NCBI GenBank assembly: GCA_937930845.1
Contig: CALHBJ010000003.1
Location: 1 to 64,000 of the forward strand
From: an uncultured Rhizobiaceae group bacterium
Lineage (GTDB): Bacteria > Pseudomonadota > Alphaproteobacteria > Rhizobiales > Rhizobiaceae
DNA: 64,000 nucleotides
Direction: 5' to 3'
The notes below the pieces were generated by a model. The model had not been told where the DNA came from. It ran no database searches and was given only the letters and a program-made list of their open reading frames with translations. Positions 43,770 to 53,089 of the stretch are shown one piece after another; the stretch's first letter is position 1; each line of letters begins with the position of its first letter. A program made the translations under genes and the position numbers.

Positions 43770-44639
43770 ATGAAAATGAAGACACTCTTCTCTCGTTTGG
43801 CCAAGCATGCTGTTGTCGCCGTATTGGGCGCATCAGTGCTGGTAGGAGGCGCATTTGCTGCCGAGGAAGACGGCGGAACTCCCCATTATCCGTTGCAAAA
43901 GCCACGGGAACAAAGCTGGAGCTTTGGTGGGCCATTTGGCCATTTTGACAAGGGCCAGTTGCAACGCGGACTTAAGGTGTACACCGAAGTTTGTGCAGCG
44001 TGTCACTCCATGAATCTGCTGTCTTATCGGAATCTGGAAGATCTGGGTTACACCACTGATCAGATCAAGAATTACGCTGCTGAATATGAGGTCACCGACG
44101 GCCCCAATGAAGATGGCGAAATGTTTGAACGCCCGGCGCGTCCAACAGACCGCTTCAAAGGGCCCTATGCCAATGACAAAGAAGCGGCTGCCGCCAATAA
44201 TGGCGCTTTGCCGCCTGACTTTTCGCTGCTTGCCAAGGCGCGTGCGCCCGAACGGGGGTTCCCGACATTTATTTTTGATGTGTTCACGGCCTATGCAGAA
44301 AATGGCCCTGACTATATCTACTCGCTGTTGACCGGATATCAGGAAGCGCCGGAGGGCAAGGAAGTTGGTGAAGGTCTCAGCTACAACCCCTATTTCATTG
44401 CCGGGACTGCGTTGGCCATGGCACCCCCCCTGTCGGATGATCTTGTGGATTATGACGACGGAACGCCTCAGACCGTGGATCAGTATGCGAAGGATGTTTC
44501 TGCATTCATGATGTGGGCGGCTGAACCGGGCCTGCCACAACGCAAGCAGCAGGGCTTTATCGTATTGCTGTTCCTGGCGGTTTTTGCCGGCCTGTTGTAT
44601 TTCACTAAAAAGAAGGTCTGGTCCGACGTGGCGCATTGA
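43770..44639 (+). CDS. petC: Cytochrome c1 of the bc1 complex
   Basis: Heme-c subunit passing electrons to cytochrome c. 289 aa: signal peptide (VLGASVLVGGAFAAEE), heme motif CAACH at residues 75-79, a probable Met ligand in GTALAMAPPL, and a C-terminal membrane anchor (GFIVLLFLAVFAGLLYF) followed by a positive stop-transfer end. Third gene of petABC, ending before a strong terminator. Confidence 0.96.
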   Translation: MKMKTLFSRLAKHAVVAVLGASVLVGGAFAAEEDGGTPHYPLQKPREQSWSFGGPFGHFDKGQLQRGLKVYTEVCAACHSMNLLSYRNLEDLGYTTDQIKNYAAEYEVTDGPNEDGEMFERPARPTDRFKGPYANDKEAAAANNGALPPDFSLLAKARAPERGFPTFIFDVFTAYAENGPDYIYSLLTGYQEAPEGKEVGEGLSYNPYFIAGTALAMAPPLSDDLVDYDDGTPQTVDQYAKDVSAFMMWAAEPGLPQRKQQGFIVLLFLAVFAGLLYFTKKKVWSDVAH

Positions 44640-44666
44640 TCTGCCGCTGAACAGAATTGTTTGAAA

Positions 44667-44693
44667 GCCCCGGCAGGCACTGCCGGGGCTTTT
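44667..44693 (+). terminator. Terminator after petABC
   Basis: A perfect nine-base-pair stem (GCCCCGGCA / TGCCGGGGC) closes loop GGCAC and is followed by TTTT. Confidence 0.85.
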
Positions 44694-44712
44694 CCATTTT
44701 TAAGGCACTCCC

Positions 44713-45264
44713 ATGAAGATGCAGGAATCACTTACCGAAGAATTGGCACAATCCATTCGGGCCATTGAGGACTATCCCAAAAAGGGCATTACGTTCCGCG
44801 ACATCACCACTTTGCTGCAAAAGGCACGCCCTTTTCGGCGGGCAGTGGATGCATTGGTCCATCCCTATATTGGCATTGGGCTGGATCAAATTGCCGGCAT
44901 TGAAGCGCGAGGGTTTATTCTTGGCGGCGCGATTGCACACCAATTGACGGCAGGATTTGTACCCATTCGCAAGAAGGGCAAACTGCCGGGTGAGAAAGTG
45001 ACAATCGCCTACAGCCTGGAATATGGGGTTGATGAAATGGAAATGCACCGGGATGCGATTAAGCCCGGTGAGAAAGTCCTTTTGGTGGATGATCTCATTG
45101 CCACAGGTGGCACGGCCGAAGCTGCGGTAAAACTACTTCAGGAAATGGAAGCAGATGTGATTGCCGCCTGTTTTGTGATTGATTTGCCGGACCTTGGCGG
45201 GCGCAAGAAAATAGAGGCATTGGGGGTGCCCGTGCGAACACTTATAGAATTTGATGGGGACTGA
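44713..45264 (+). CDS. apt: Adenine phosphoribosyltransferase
   Basis: Salvages adenine with PRPP to AMP. 183 aa. [21 protein letters not shown] near the N-terminus (cited by position ~14) and [14 protein letters not shown] are Apt blocks; [16 protein letters not shown] is the PRPP-binding loop near residue 130. The ATG lies only 20 bp after the petABC terminator. The ORF runs convergent to the MaoC genes on the other strand. Confidence 0.95.
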   Translation: MKMQESLTEELAQSIRAIEDYPKKGITFRDITTLLQKARPFRRAVDALVHPYIGIGLDQIAGIEARGFILGGAIAHQLTAGFVPIRKKGKLPGEKVTIAYSLEYGVDEMEMHRDAIKPGEKVLLVDDLIATGGTAEAAVKLLQEMEADVIAACFVIDLPDLGGRKKIEALGVPVRTLIEFDGD

Positions 45265-45278
45265 GCACCAACGCTGAT

Positions 45279-45761
45279 TTAATCATCGATCTGGATCGTG
45301 ACGGCACCGCGCATCGACACAACCTGCGCACCCTCTTGCGTAAATCCGGTAGAATGGCTCATTACAATCGCCCAACCGGGGCGTCTGGGGCTATCTCTTT
45401 TGGCTGCCACTGTGGAACTGTAGTGAATGGTTTCGCCAACGAAAACGGGCCGTGTCCATTTGATGTCTCGCACCCCGGGAGACGGGCCAAACATGGGTTC
45501 CGGCCCCTCATAGCCTGTGAGGCGGATAAGTTCTTTGCGCCCATTTAAAATGTTGAGCCGCATCCAAACCGACAGTGTGTGCCAGCCCGAAGCGCAAAGG
45601 GCACCAAAATTGCTTTTTGCTGCCGCTTCTTGGGATAGGTGAAAAGGCTGCGGGTCGAACTCGCTGGCGAATTCGACGATCTCTTCTTGCGTGAATGTGT
45701 GGCTGCCCAATTCCTGTTTCATGCCAGGTTTGATCAGACTGTAAAATTCAGCGTTGCTCAT
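45279..45761 (-). CDS. MaoC-family dehydratase (hotdog fold), second of a pair
   Basis: 160 aa. The hydratase motif is FASEFDPQPFHLSQEAA (catalytic Asp and His near residues 35-40), followed by CASGWHTLSVWMRL. Proteins of this type hydrate enoyl-CoA or enoyl-acyl thioesters. ATG 45761 is chosen because AGGA lies 8 bases upstream; an ATG at 45767 is too close to that site. It overlaps the end of its upstream paralogue by 14 bp, so the pair is co-translated and probably arose by duplication, perhaps forming a heterodimer. Confidence 0.85.
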   Translation of the reverse strand: MSNAEFYSLIKPGMKQELGSHTFTQEEIVEFASEFDPQPFHLSQEAAAKSNFGALCASGWHTLSVWMRLNILNGRKELIRLTGYEGPEPMFGPSPGVRDIKWTRPVFVGETIHYSSTVAAKRDSPRRPGWAIVMSHSTGFTQEGAQVVSMRGAVTIQIDD

Positions 45762-46221
45762 GCGCATTTTCCTGCAATTCGGCCGGGCCGGTACTGACCA
45801 TTCCCATGCCGGTCATTGCCAATACCTGTCGGGTGTCCTGGTTCTGCAATACATATTTGAACGTCACAATGCCCAGCGCCGGGTTGCTGCGTGACACCCG
45901 GCGGTCAATGACGGTTGCGGTGCCGCTCAGGATATCGTTGGGCCGGACGGGGTGCAGCCATTTTACTTCCGACAGGCCGCCGGAACCCTGGGATATTGTG
46001 TCCAGTAAATAGGAGTCGCACATCATCCGCATGGCGATGGAACAGGTGTGCCAGCCGGAGGCGATGAGCCCACCAACCAATTGTGCCTGGCTGGACTCTC
46101 CATCCAGATGAAGCGGCTGGGGATCGTATTTTTGCGCAAAGCGGATGATTTCGTCAGCCGAGATTTGTCTGGGACCGAGCGCAAAAGCATGTCCAATTGG
46201 AAAGTCAGTATAAGTGAGCAA
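45748..46221 (-). CDS. MaoC-family dehydratase (hotdog fold), first of a pair
   Basis: 157 aa, paralogue of the next gene on the minus strand. Shows FAQKYDPQPLHLDGESSQ with the catalytic Asp/His pair, IASGWHTCSIAMRM, and the strand-rich C-terminal half (FKYVLQNQDTRQVL). The gene begins 3 bp after the membrane-protein stop and ends inside its paralogue, so at least three genes are linked. The substrate is unknown, probably a short or medium acyl-CoA. Confidence 0.85.
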   Translation of the reverse strand: MLTYTDFPIGHAFALGPRQISADEIIRFAQKYDPQPLHLDGESSQAQLVGGLIASGWHTCSIAMRMMCDSYLLDTISQGSGGLSEVKWLHPVRPNDILSGTATVIDRRVSRSNPALGIVTFKYVLQNQDTRQVLAMTGMGMVSTGPAELQENAHEQR

Positions 46222-46223
46222 GT

Positions 46224-46826
46224 CTAACTGCCTCCAAGCATCCAGATAAAATAGGCGGGTACGGCCAGATACAACAGGATCGTAATGCTCAAGACCAGTC
46301 TGGGCAAAAATCCCTTGAAACGGAACATCAACACAAGGCTCAAGATTACGCCTAATGCAAACTCAAAATATTTAAACACATCGCCGTGGTGATTGGGGTT
46401 CCAGTACGATACCGGAGAAATGAACTTCCAATCGGTGAGCGGCCAGAAGTGACGGTGGGCGTCGCGCACATGTACCGGCAAATCGCCTAACACGTGAATG
46501 AGTGCAGCAAGCGCGAAAAACAAAAGAAATGTGCCGGGGCGAAACAGCGCACGGGGCGCTCGCAAAAAAATGACCGCGAGAAGGAGCAGTGCCCCATAGA
46601 GCGGAATGGAATTCCCCAGAGCGGTGAGTGTTTGCCAGGGTTGTTGCCAATAGAGGTCACGCCAAACAGTCGCTTCGGGAATGCCTGCAAATTTCGACCA
46701 GCCAAAAAGTGCGAATATGGCCAGGTCAGGGACGATGGCGCCAATCAATATCGCGCTTGCGCGCAATTTTTGATTGGGCCGCGCCAGCAGCGCGCTTGCC
46801 ATCAGCACATGGGTTTGGCTCATCAT
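46224..46826 (-). CDS. Membrane-bound hydrolase-like protein (YdjM/PF04307-like)
   Basis: 200 aa with about five hydrophobic helices. His/Asp clusters facing one side (QTHVLMASALL at the start, GAIVPDL, then HVLGDLPVHVRDAHRHFWPL near residue 110, and NPNHHGD) are typical of the membrane-bound putative metal-dependent hydrolase family. Function not known. The gene lies between a P450 gene and the MaoC pair on the same strand, with gaps of 22 and 2 bp, suggesting one operon. Confidence 0.7.
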   Translation of the reverse strand: MMSQTHVLMASALLARPNQKLRASAILIGAIVPDLAIFALFGWSKFAGIPEATVWRDLYWQQPWQTLTALGNSIPLYGALLLLAVIFLRAPRALFRPGTFLLFFALAALIHVLGDLPVHVRDAHRHFWPLTDWKFISPVSYWNPNHHGDVFKYFEFALGVILSLVLMFRFKGFLPRLVLSITILLYLAVPAYFIWMLGGS

Positions 46827-46848
46827 GGGGCGAAAACCTCAGCCGTGT

Positions 46849-48309
46849 TCAGGTGCGACGGCTGATGCGCATGGGCATCTGGTTGTCGGGCTGGATGGTA
46901 ATTTTCATCACCGGCCAGGGCTTTCGCGTGGCGCTGTAGTCGAATCGCAGCCGCCGCAACAACAATGCCAAAATGATTTGCGCCTCCTGCATGGCGAAGG
47001 ATGCACCGATGCAAACCCTTGGTCCCATGCCAAAGGGCAGATAGGCGAAGCGGCCGATGTCATTTCTTGCCTCGGCAAAAAAACGAGAGGGGTCGAATTC
47101 CGCCGGACGCTCCCACAGGGTTGTGTGGCGATGCAGTATCCAGGGGCTGACGTAGACATTTGTGCCCTTGGGGATGTCGAACTCGTTGTAACTTACGTCT
47201 TCGGTCAAAGTGCGCAATATCACCGCCGCCGGAGGGAACAGCCGCATGGATTCCTCAAAGCAGGCGGTTGTCCATGGCATGGATGCGCCCCACAGGTGCG
47301 GCGGTGTGTTGTCTAGATCAAGTGCATCCACTTCGGCCTCTGCCCTGTCTCTTGCCGGCTGGTCATGGGCCAGCAAATAGAGCGTCCAGGTTAGCGCACG
47401 GGCGGTCGTTTCGTGCCCTGCGGCTATAAAGGTGATGATGTTGTCTTCGATCTCCTCAATGGAAAGGCGGTCCTTTTCGGTATCTCCCGCGCGCAGGAGC
47501 AGGGTGAGAAAATCCTCTGGGACATCTTCGCCATCGGCGATGCGCCGCTCGCGTTTTTCTGCCGCTTCGCGAACAACTTCGCGCAATTTATGAGTTGAAC
47601 CACGACCGCGCAGCAAGGTAGGGCGGGGCAGCCATTCCGGCGCGCCCATGAGATCCAGCGGGTCCACATTGGACAAATGCTCGAGAAATTGAGCCACATG
47701 GGTGAGAATGGTTTCGCTTTCCTCATTGATATCTCCCGAAAACAAGGTTTCGGAGAGCACGAGATAAGCCAGACGTGCCAGCACAGGGGCGACGTTGACC
47801 TGTTTTGGGCCGGTCTCCATTTCATCGACAAAAGCTGTGGTGGCGCGTTGCATTGCTTCTGCAAAGCCTTCCACATGGCGCGGTGCAAATATGGGGGCAA
47901 TTGTGCGGCGGGCGCGCCGCCATACATCACCTTCAGCCGTGAGCATGCCATCGCGCAGGGCCGGGCGTAACACTTTTTGCCGCAAGGGTTCAGCGGCGAG
48001 AATATCTGCCCGTTCGACAAAGATGTGGCGGATCAATTGTGGGTCGCTGATCAGTGCAAACGGCTTGTGGAACAATTTGTACCGCGATACCGGGGCATCA
48101 AACTGAAACTTGGCAAATGCTTCCAATGGATTGCGCACCATGTTTGGCACTTGCATCAATGTGCGCAACCAAATGAAATTCTGGTAGGGTCCATCGCGCC
48201 CAACAGGGTAGGGGGGAGCAAACTGTGCGGCAGCCGCTTGTAATTGGGGCTGTGAAACTGAAGCAGGTGCTGTCGTCATTGCTTTGCTATCCGCCTTGCT
48301 ATCCGCCAT
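46849..48309 (-). CDS. Cytochrome P450
   Basis: Heme monooxygenase of 486 aa. The I-helix oxygen motif is AAGHETTARAL, the ExxR motif is EESMRLFPP, and the heme loop is LPFGMGPRVCIGASF with Cys433 as axial ligand. There is no fused reductase and no ferredoxin gene nearby. The N-terminus holds a 12-bp tandem duplication (ADSK-ADSK), and an internal ATG at codon 11 (MTTAPAS) is an alternative start. It heads the minus-strand P450, membrane-protein and MaoC run. Substrate unknown. Confidence 0.93.
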   Translation of the reverse strand: MADSKADSKAMTTAPASVSQPQLQAAAAQFAPPYPVGRDGPYQNFIWLRTLMQVPNMVRNPLEAFAKFQFDAPVSRYKLFHKPFALISDPQLIRHIFVERADILAAEPLRQKVLRPALRDGMLTAEGDVWRRARRTIAPIFAPRHVEGFAEAMQRATTAFVDEMETGPKQVNVAPVLARLAYLVLSETLFSGDINEESETILTHVAQFLEHLSNVDPLDLMGAPEWLPRPTLLRGRGSTHKLREVVREAAEKRERRIADGEDVPEDFLTLLLRAGDTEKDRLSIEEIEDNIITFIAAGHETTARALTWTLYLLAHDQPARDRAEAEVDALDLDNTPPHLWGASMPWTTACFEESMRLFPPAAVILRTLTEDVSYNEFDIPKGTNVYVSPWILHRHTTLWERPAEFDPSRFFAEARNDIGRFAYLPFGMGPRVCIGASFAMQEAQIILALLLRRLRFDYSATRKPWPVMKITIQPDNQMPMRISRRT

Positions 48310-48450
48310 GGGAGGAACGATCTGGCATAGGTGGCACCTATGGATGCCACACCAAATCGTGGTGTCACACTATTTCACCTTGGGGAGACAAAGACCAAAC
48401 GGTTTTTCGTCACACCCGGGAGAGCGCTACGCGGTGGACCAGCTCAATGC

Positions 48451-49554
48451 TCAAGTGTTGAATTTGAACAGCATGATGTCGCCATCCTGCACCACATATT
48501 CCTTGCCTTCATCCCGCGCTTTGCCGGCTTCCTTGGCTTTTTGTTCTCCATTGAGTTCCACATAATCGTTGAATGCAATGGTCTGCGCGCGGATAAAACC
48601 GCGTTCAAAATCCGTGTGAATGACACCGGCCGCGCCGGGCGCTTTGGTTCCCTGGGAAACGGTCCAAGCGCGGGTTTCTTTTGGCCCGGCGGTGAAATAG
48701 GTGATCAGTTTCAGCAGATCATATCCAGCCTGAATGAGCCGCGAGAGGCCCGATTCTTCCAAACCGTTCATTTCCAGAAAGTCGCCCTGTTCTTCGTCAG
48801 GAAGCTGGGCGATCTCTTCTTCGATCGCAGCGGAAATGACGACGGTGCCTGCGCCCTGTTGTTGCGCCATTTCCGCAACGGCTGCGCTGAGTTCATTGCC
48901 GCTTGCCGCATCGTTTTCGGCGACATTACAGACATATAAAACGGGCTTTGAGGTGAGCAATTGCAGGCTGTTGAGGATGCTCAAATCCTCATCCGCGATG
49001 CCGTCAAGCAGGTGACGCACAGGCTTGCCATCGCGCAGCAGTTCGAGGGCCGCTTCCATCATTGGCAGCAGCAGAAGGGCTTCCTTATCCTTGCCGCTGG
49101 CGCGCTTTCTGATTTGCTCAACGCGGCGTTCCAGGCTGTCCAGATCGGCCAGCATCAGCTCGGTCTCAATGGTCTCGGCATCGGCAATCGGGTCGATTTG
49201 GCCTTCCACATGGGTGATGTCGTCATCTTCGAAACAACGCAATACATGGATCACCGCATCAACTTCACGGATGTTGGCCAGAAACTGGTTGCCCAGGCCT
49301 TCGCCTTTGGACGCACCGCGCACGAGGCCCGCAATATCGACAAATGATATGCGGGTGGGGATGATTTCCTTGGAGCCCGCAATTTGGGCAATCTGCATCA
49401 GGCGCGGGTCCGGCACGGCGACTTCGCCTGTGTTGGGCTCAATGGTGCAAAATGGGTAATTGGCGGCCTGGGCGGACGCTGTGCGCGTGAGCGCGTTGAA
49501 CAGGGTGGATTTGCCCACATTCGGCAGGCCCACGATGCCGCATTTAAATCCCAT
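48451..49554 (-). CDS. ychF: Obg-type GTPase/ATPase YchF
   Basis: Universal ribosome-associated P-loop NTPase, 367 aa. Residues 8-16 are GLPNVGKST, followed by NYPFCTIEPN (switch), DIAGLVRGASKGEGLGNQF, and NVAE in place of NKxD (the change giving ATP preference). The C-terminal TGS domain has AWTVSQGTKAPGAAG. Downstream of pth by 35 bp in the conserved rplY-pth-ychF cluster. Confidence 0.97.
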   Translation of the reverse strand: MGFKCGIVGLPNVGKSTLFNALTRTASAQAANYPFCTIEPNTGEVAVPDPRLMQIAQIAGSKEIIPTRISFVDIAGLVRGASKGEGLGNQFLANIREVDAVIHVLRCFEDDDITHVEGQIDPIADAETIETELMLADLDSLERRVEQIRKRASGKDKEALLLLPMMEAALELLRDGKPVRHLLDGIADEDLSILNSLQLLTSKPVLYVCNVAENDAASGNELSAAVAEMAQQQGAGTVVISAAIEEEIAQLPDEEQGDFLEMNGLEESGLSRLIQAGYDLLKLITYFTAGPKETRAWTVSQGTKAPGAAGVIHTDFERGFIRAQTIAFNDYVELNGEQKAKEAGKARDEGKEYVVQDGDIMLFKFNT

Positions 49555-49589
49555 AGTCTTATTCCTGTTCTATTGTCCTGGTGTGACGG

Positions 49590-50312
49590 TCAGTCTTTAT
49601 TGCCCAGAAGCTTTTTTAACATATCTGCCATGGGGCCTGTCTTGGGCACCGGGGCAGAGTTTGATTTTGTGCGGGCCTGCCGGATGTGGCTTTGTTGCTT
49701 GTTGCCTTTGGCACTTGATTGGCCCCGCGCCCCTGAAGGCTCGTTCGACTGGGTCCGCAAGGCAATGCGGTTCATGAACCCGGCATCGTCGCCTTTTGCC
49801 AACAGGTCGGCATTGCGGGCAATTTCGTCCAGGAGCGGCTTAAGCCATTGGTAATCCGCTTTGGCGAAATCGCCCAGCACATGGGGCGATACCCGGTCCT
49901 TGTGACCTGGATGGCCAATACCTATACGCACCCGGCGATATTCCTTGCCCAGATGGGCATCGATGGAGCGAATACCATTGTGTCCGCCTGCGCCACCGCC
50001 GGTTTTGATCCGCAGTTTACCCGGTGCCAGGTCCAGCTCGTCGTAAAGAACGATCACATTTTCTGGTCCGATTTTGAAAAACCGCGCAGCTTCACCCACC
50101 GCACGTCCCGATTCATTCATGAATGTGGTGGGCTTGATCAGCATGACCTTTTCGCCACCCAATGTACCCTGGGACACGAGCGCCTGAAACTGCACTTTCC
50201 ATGCTGGAAAATTCTCTTGCTGGTGAATTTGGTCAACCGCCATGAAGCCGACATTGTGTCGGTTGTTCTGGTGTTTTGTGCCGGGATTGCCCAGCCCAAC
50301 GATGAAAAGCAT
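49590..50312 (-). CDS. pth: Peptidyl-tRNA hydrolase
   Basis: Frees tRNA from stalled peptidyl-tRNA. 240 aa from ATG 50312, which has GCGGAG 6-11 bases upstream; a GTG at 50330 would add six residues. FIVGLGNPGTKHQNNRHNVGF carries the Asn and catalytic His (about residue 20; cited by position), TFMNESGRA and YDELDLAPG complete the site. The last ~45 residues form a basic, Gln/Lys-rich tail beyond the usual ~190-residue enzyme. It lies between rplY and ychF. Confidence 0.96.
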   Translation of the reverse strand: MLFIVGLGNPGTKHQNNRHNVGFMAVDQIHQQENFPAWKVQFQALVSQGTLGGEKVMLIKPTTFMNESGRAVGEAARFFKIGPENVIVLYDELDLAPGKLRIKTGGGAGGHNGIRSIDAHLGKEYRRVRIGIGHPGHKDRVSPHVLGDFAKADYQWLKPLLDEIARNADLLAKGDDAGFMNRIALRTQSNEPSGARGQSSAKGNKQQSHIRQARTKSNSAPVPKTGPMADMLKKLLGNKD

Positions 50313-50349
50313 GGCGGGCTCCGCTTTCACCCCATCTTAAAAAGGAAAT

Positions 50350-50375
50350 GGCGTGGCATCGATCAATGCCACGCC
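50350..50375 (-). terminator. Hairpin between rplY and pth
   Basis: A perfect ten-base-pair stem (GGCGTGGCAT / ATGCCACGCC) with a six-base loop, followed on the minus strand by ATTTCCTTTTT. Probably a partial terminator that lowers pth and ychF relative to rplY. Confidence 0.55.
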
Positions 50376-50400
50376 CAAGTTCATTCAAGCGAGGGAGAGT

Positions 50401-51051
50401 TTACTCGTCTTCGCTCTTTTGATTGATCACTTCCGTTTCCGGTGGTGTATCATCTTCTTCTTCGGCAGCATCGTCAGAGCGCAGGCCAGCAGGCGTTGCG
50501 ATTGTGGCGATGGTGAAGTCACGGTCGGTGATGGTTGGCACCACGTCCGCAGGCAGATCAACCGAAGAGATGTTGATGGAATCACCAAGGTCAAACGGTG
50601 CCAGATCAATGTGGAAGGATTCCGGAATTGAGTTGGCCGGGCAGTTCACTTCCACCGTGTGACGAACAACGTTGAGCACGCCACCGGCTTTCAGGCCAGG
50701 GCAGATGTCTTCGTTATCAAAATGCACGGGCACTTCAACGGTCACCTGGGTTTTGCTGGAAACGCGCAGAAGATCAACGTGCAGAACCCGATCGCTGACG
50801 GGGTGCAGCTGATAGTCTTTTGGCAAAACGTTGTGACTTGTGCCGTCGACATCGATTGTGAGAATGTTGGTCATGAACCCGCCTGCGCGGATTTTCAAGG
50901 TCATTTCCTTGACAGGAAGTGCGATGGATAATGGGGGTTTCTTATCGCCATAAATGACGGCTGGCACCATGTTTTCTTTGCGCAATGCCCGTGCGGCCCC
51001 CTTGCCTACACGATCACGCGCCTGGGCCGTGAGCTGATTTTCGTTGCTCAT
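50401..51051 (-). CDS. rplY: 50S ribosomal protein L25/TL5 (Ctc type)
   Basis: Binds 5S rRNA. 216 aa, the long two-domain form: an L25 part (residues ~1-95; GKGAARALRKENMVPAVIYG) and a TL5/Ctc C-terminal beta domain (~100-190), ending in an acidic tail (about 25 residues rich in Glu and Asp). Heads the rplY-pth-ychF cluster. Confidence 0.95.
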   Translation of the reverse strand: MSNENQLTAQARDRVGKGAARALRKENMVPAVIYGDKKPPLSIALPVKEMTLKIRAGGFMTNILTIDVDGTSHNVLPKDYQLHPVSDRVLHVDLLRVSSKTQVTVEVPVHFDNEDICPGLKAGGVLNVVRHTVEVNCPANSIPESFHIDLAPFDLGDSINISSVDLPADVVPTITDRDFTIATIATPAGLRSDDAAEEEDDTPPETEVINQKSEDE

Positions 51052-51213
51052 GATATGCTCCTAAGCGTTTGTAAGAGGTCGCTGGTGCAACACAGTCGCA
51101 TCAGCTCAAAACGGTTCGCTACAGCGCGTGTTGCCGATGATTGGAATCGGGATCACCATGTTGCGAAAAGTTCTGACCCGCGTTCCCTCCAGGGGTGTCG
51201 ACGCGGTGGCGGT

Positions 51214-51242
51214 GCTTTAGCGCAAGCTTGCTGTTTACGCAA
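51214..51242 (-). promoter_or_regulatory. Candidate promoter of rplY-pth-ychF
   Basis: On the minus strand TTGCGT (51242-51237), 17 bases, TAAAGC (51219-51214), ~160 bases before the rplY start. The spacing is good but the -10 is poor. No other feature is seen in 51052-51305. Confidence 0.3.
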
Positions 51243-51305
51243 GTGTTTGGGGGCAAACACAAGTCGTCCAAATATCTTCGCAATGCGCCAAAGCAGGCTG
51301 CTTGA

Positions 51306-51722
51306 TCAGAAGTTCACGACGAAACGTGCTGCGCCTTCAATGCCGTCAGAAAAATCACCTTCGGTTCTGACTTCGCCTGCGTTGGTGATGTTGTTGAAGT
51401 CTGAACCATCAATGCCATCGGCCTTGTCGGCTGTCGTGGAGACGGTGCCCGCGTTAAAAACGTCATTAAAGTTATTGACGGAGATGCCTTCTGCGCCGCT
51501 GCCTGTTGTGGTGATCGAGCCCAGGTTTTCGACAAAGTTTTGGTCTGTGGCCTGAATTCCCTCGGCGCTCGCGCCTTCGGGGCGGATTGCTGCGCCTTGT
51601 GCGTTCAATATGTCGTTGAACGAAAACGCTTCAATACCATCCGCATAGGATGGCGAAGCAACCGCCAGAGAAATAGAATACACGGAGAGAAGAAGCGTGC
51701 GGTTGACGCGATGGATATTCAT
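51306..51722 (-). CDS. Short secreted repeat protein, autotransporter-passenger-like fragment
   Basis: 138 aa. A signal peptide (TLLLSVYSISLAVASPSYA) precedes about four repeats of ~24 residues, each with a [AS][DE]GI start and an N.....N.G block (AEGISVNNFNDVFNAG; ADGIDGSDFNNITNAG). Such repeats fill the beta-helix passengers of large autotransporters, but there is no beta-barrel here, and the ORF ends right after a last partial repeat (SDGIEGAARFVVNF). It may be a decayed or truncated adhesin, or a small stand-alone secreted protein ending in an aromatic residue. Downstream 51056-51305 shows no continuation in frame that I can support. Confidence 0.6.
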   Translation of the reverse strand: MNIHRVNRTLLLSVYSISLAVASPSYADGIEAFSFNDILNAQGAAIRPEGASAEGIQATDQNFVENLGSITTTGSGAEGISVNNFNDVFNAGTVSTTADKADGIDGSDFNNITNAGEVRTEGDFSDGIEGAARFVVNF

Positions 51723-52048
51723 TTATTTGCCCCAACCCAATATATGCTGTGATGTATAAACACGGGGGAACGTTGAGCGTAATCGCTTTTTTAAATCAAT
51801 ATTAACAGCCGTTGAAAAATCTATAATATTTCATTGTATTTAGCATGTAACAATTATCTAACGTAATATTCGGTCGTAATTGGCATGTCTGGAGTAGGCT
51901 TGCTTTAGGTAAGTTTGGCAATCTTGCTACTCTTGTATGCCAGAGCTTCGTCTTCCACGGTTTTCATAGCAAGACGGCGCAGAGTTAGCAGGCTGATTGC
52001 TAATCGCGTTATGTGTGCTGTTTGGCTTTAGGTGATTCCAGGAAAATT
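51723..52048. other. AT-rich intergenic region, no gene seen
   Basis: About 326 bp between the repeat protein and prs, notably AT-rich around 51780-51870. It must hold the promoter of the minus-strand repeat protein and the 3' end of the prs message. No convincing ORF, tRNA or terminator is visible. Confidence 0.5.
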
Positions 52049-52981
52049 CTAATCAAACAAGCTGGAGACCGATTGTTCCAGAGCAGTGCGGTTGATTGCT
52101 TCGCCAATCAGATCGGCGATGGAAATCACACGAATGTTGTGTGCGCTCAACACCGGAGTTGTTGGTTCTATGGAGCTGGTGATGACCAACTCTTTCAGTT
52201 TTGATGATGTGATGCGGGAAACCGCACCGCCTGAAAGCACGCCGTGGGAAATATAGGCGGTGACACTGATCGCGCCATTGGCGAGCAGGGCTTCTGCTGC
52301 GTTGCACAGGGTGCCGCCGGAATCGATGATATCGTCAATCAGGATACAGTCTTTGCCGGATACGTCACCAATGACATTCATGACTTCGGATTCACCGGGC
52401 TTGTCGCGGCGCTTGTCAACAATCGCCAGGGGGGCGTTAACACGCCGGGCAAGCGCGCGCGCGCGCACCACGCCGCCCACGTCCGGCGAAACAACCATCA
52501 GATTGTCGACATTATAGTTCGCGCGCAAATCCCTGCTCATCACTGGCACTGCAAACAAATTGTCGGTTGGAATATCAAAGAAGCCCTGGATCTGTCCGGC
52601 ATGGAGATCAAGTGTCAAAACCCGGTCTGCCCCGGCTTCGGTAATCAGATTGGCAACGAGTTTTGCCGAAATGGGTGTGCGCGGCCCGGGCTTGCGGTCC
52701 TGGCGCGCATAGCCAAAATAGGGCAACACGGCGGTGATGCGTTTGGCTGAAGAGCGGCGCACGGCGTCGATCATGATCAGCAGTTCCATCAGGTGATCAT
52801 TGGCAGGATAAGAGGTGGACTGCAGGATGAAGACATCTTCACCGCGTACATTCTCTTGAATTTCCACGAAGATTTCCTGATCGGCAAACCGGCGCACGTC
52901 ACACTTGCCAAGCGAAGTGTCGAGATAGCGGGCGATTTCCTCGCTCAGACTCTTATTTGCGTTTCCTGAAAAGAGCTTCAT
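52049..52981 (-). CDS. prs: Ribose-phosphate pyrophosphokinase (PRPP synthetase)
   Basis: Makes PRPP from ribose 5-phosphate and ATP for nucleotide, His and Trp synthesis. 310 aa from ATG 52981 ([12 protein letters not shown]), the usual class I length; the frame is open 22 codons further upstream without homology. Landmarks are [21 protein letters not shown], the [11 protein letters not shown] segment, and the PRPP loop [15 protein letters not shown]. Confidence 0.96.
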   Translation of the reverse strand: MKLFSGNANKSLSEEIARYLDTSLGKCDVRRFADQEIFVEIQENVRGEDVFILQSTSYPANDHLMELLIMIDAVRRSSAKRITAVLPYFGYARQDRKPGPRTPISAKLVANLITEAGADRVLTLDLHAGQIQGFFDIPTDNLFAVPVMSRDLRANYNVDNLMVVSPDVGGVVRARALARRVNAPLAIVDKRRDKPGESEVMNVIGDVSGKDCILIDDIIDSGGTLCNAAEALLANGAISVTAYISHGVLSGGAVSRITSSKLKELVITSSIEPTTPVLSAHNIRVISIADLIGEAINRTALEQSVSSLFD

Positions 52982-53089
52982 GCGGGCCTGCGCAGATAAG
53001 GGTCGCGATTGCCGGGCTGTCTTAGCAACAGGTTTGTCAATTCGCAAAACCTAAGGAGTCTTATCCCCACCGAAGCTGAAAGAAATCGA

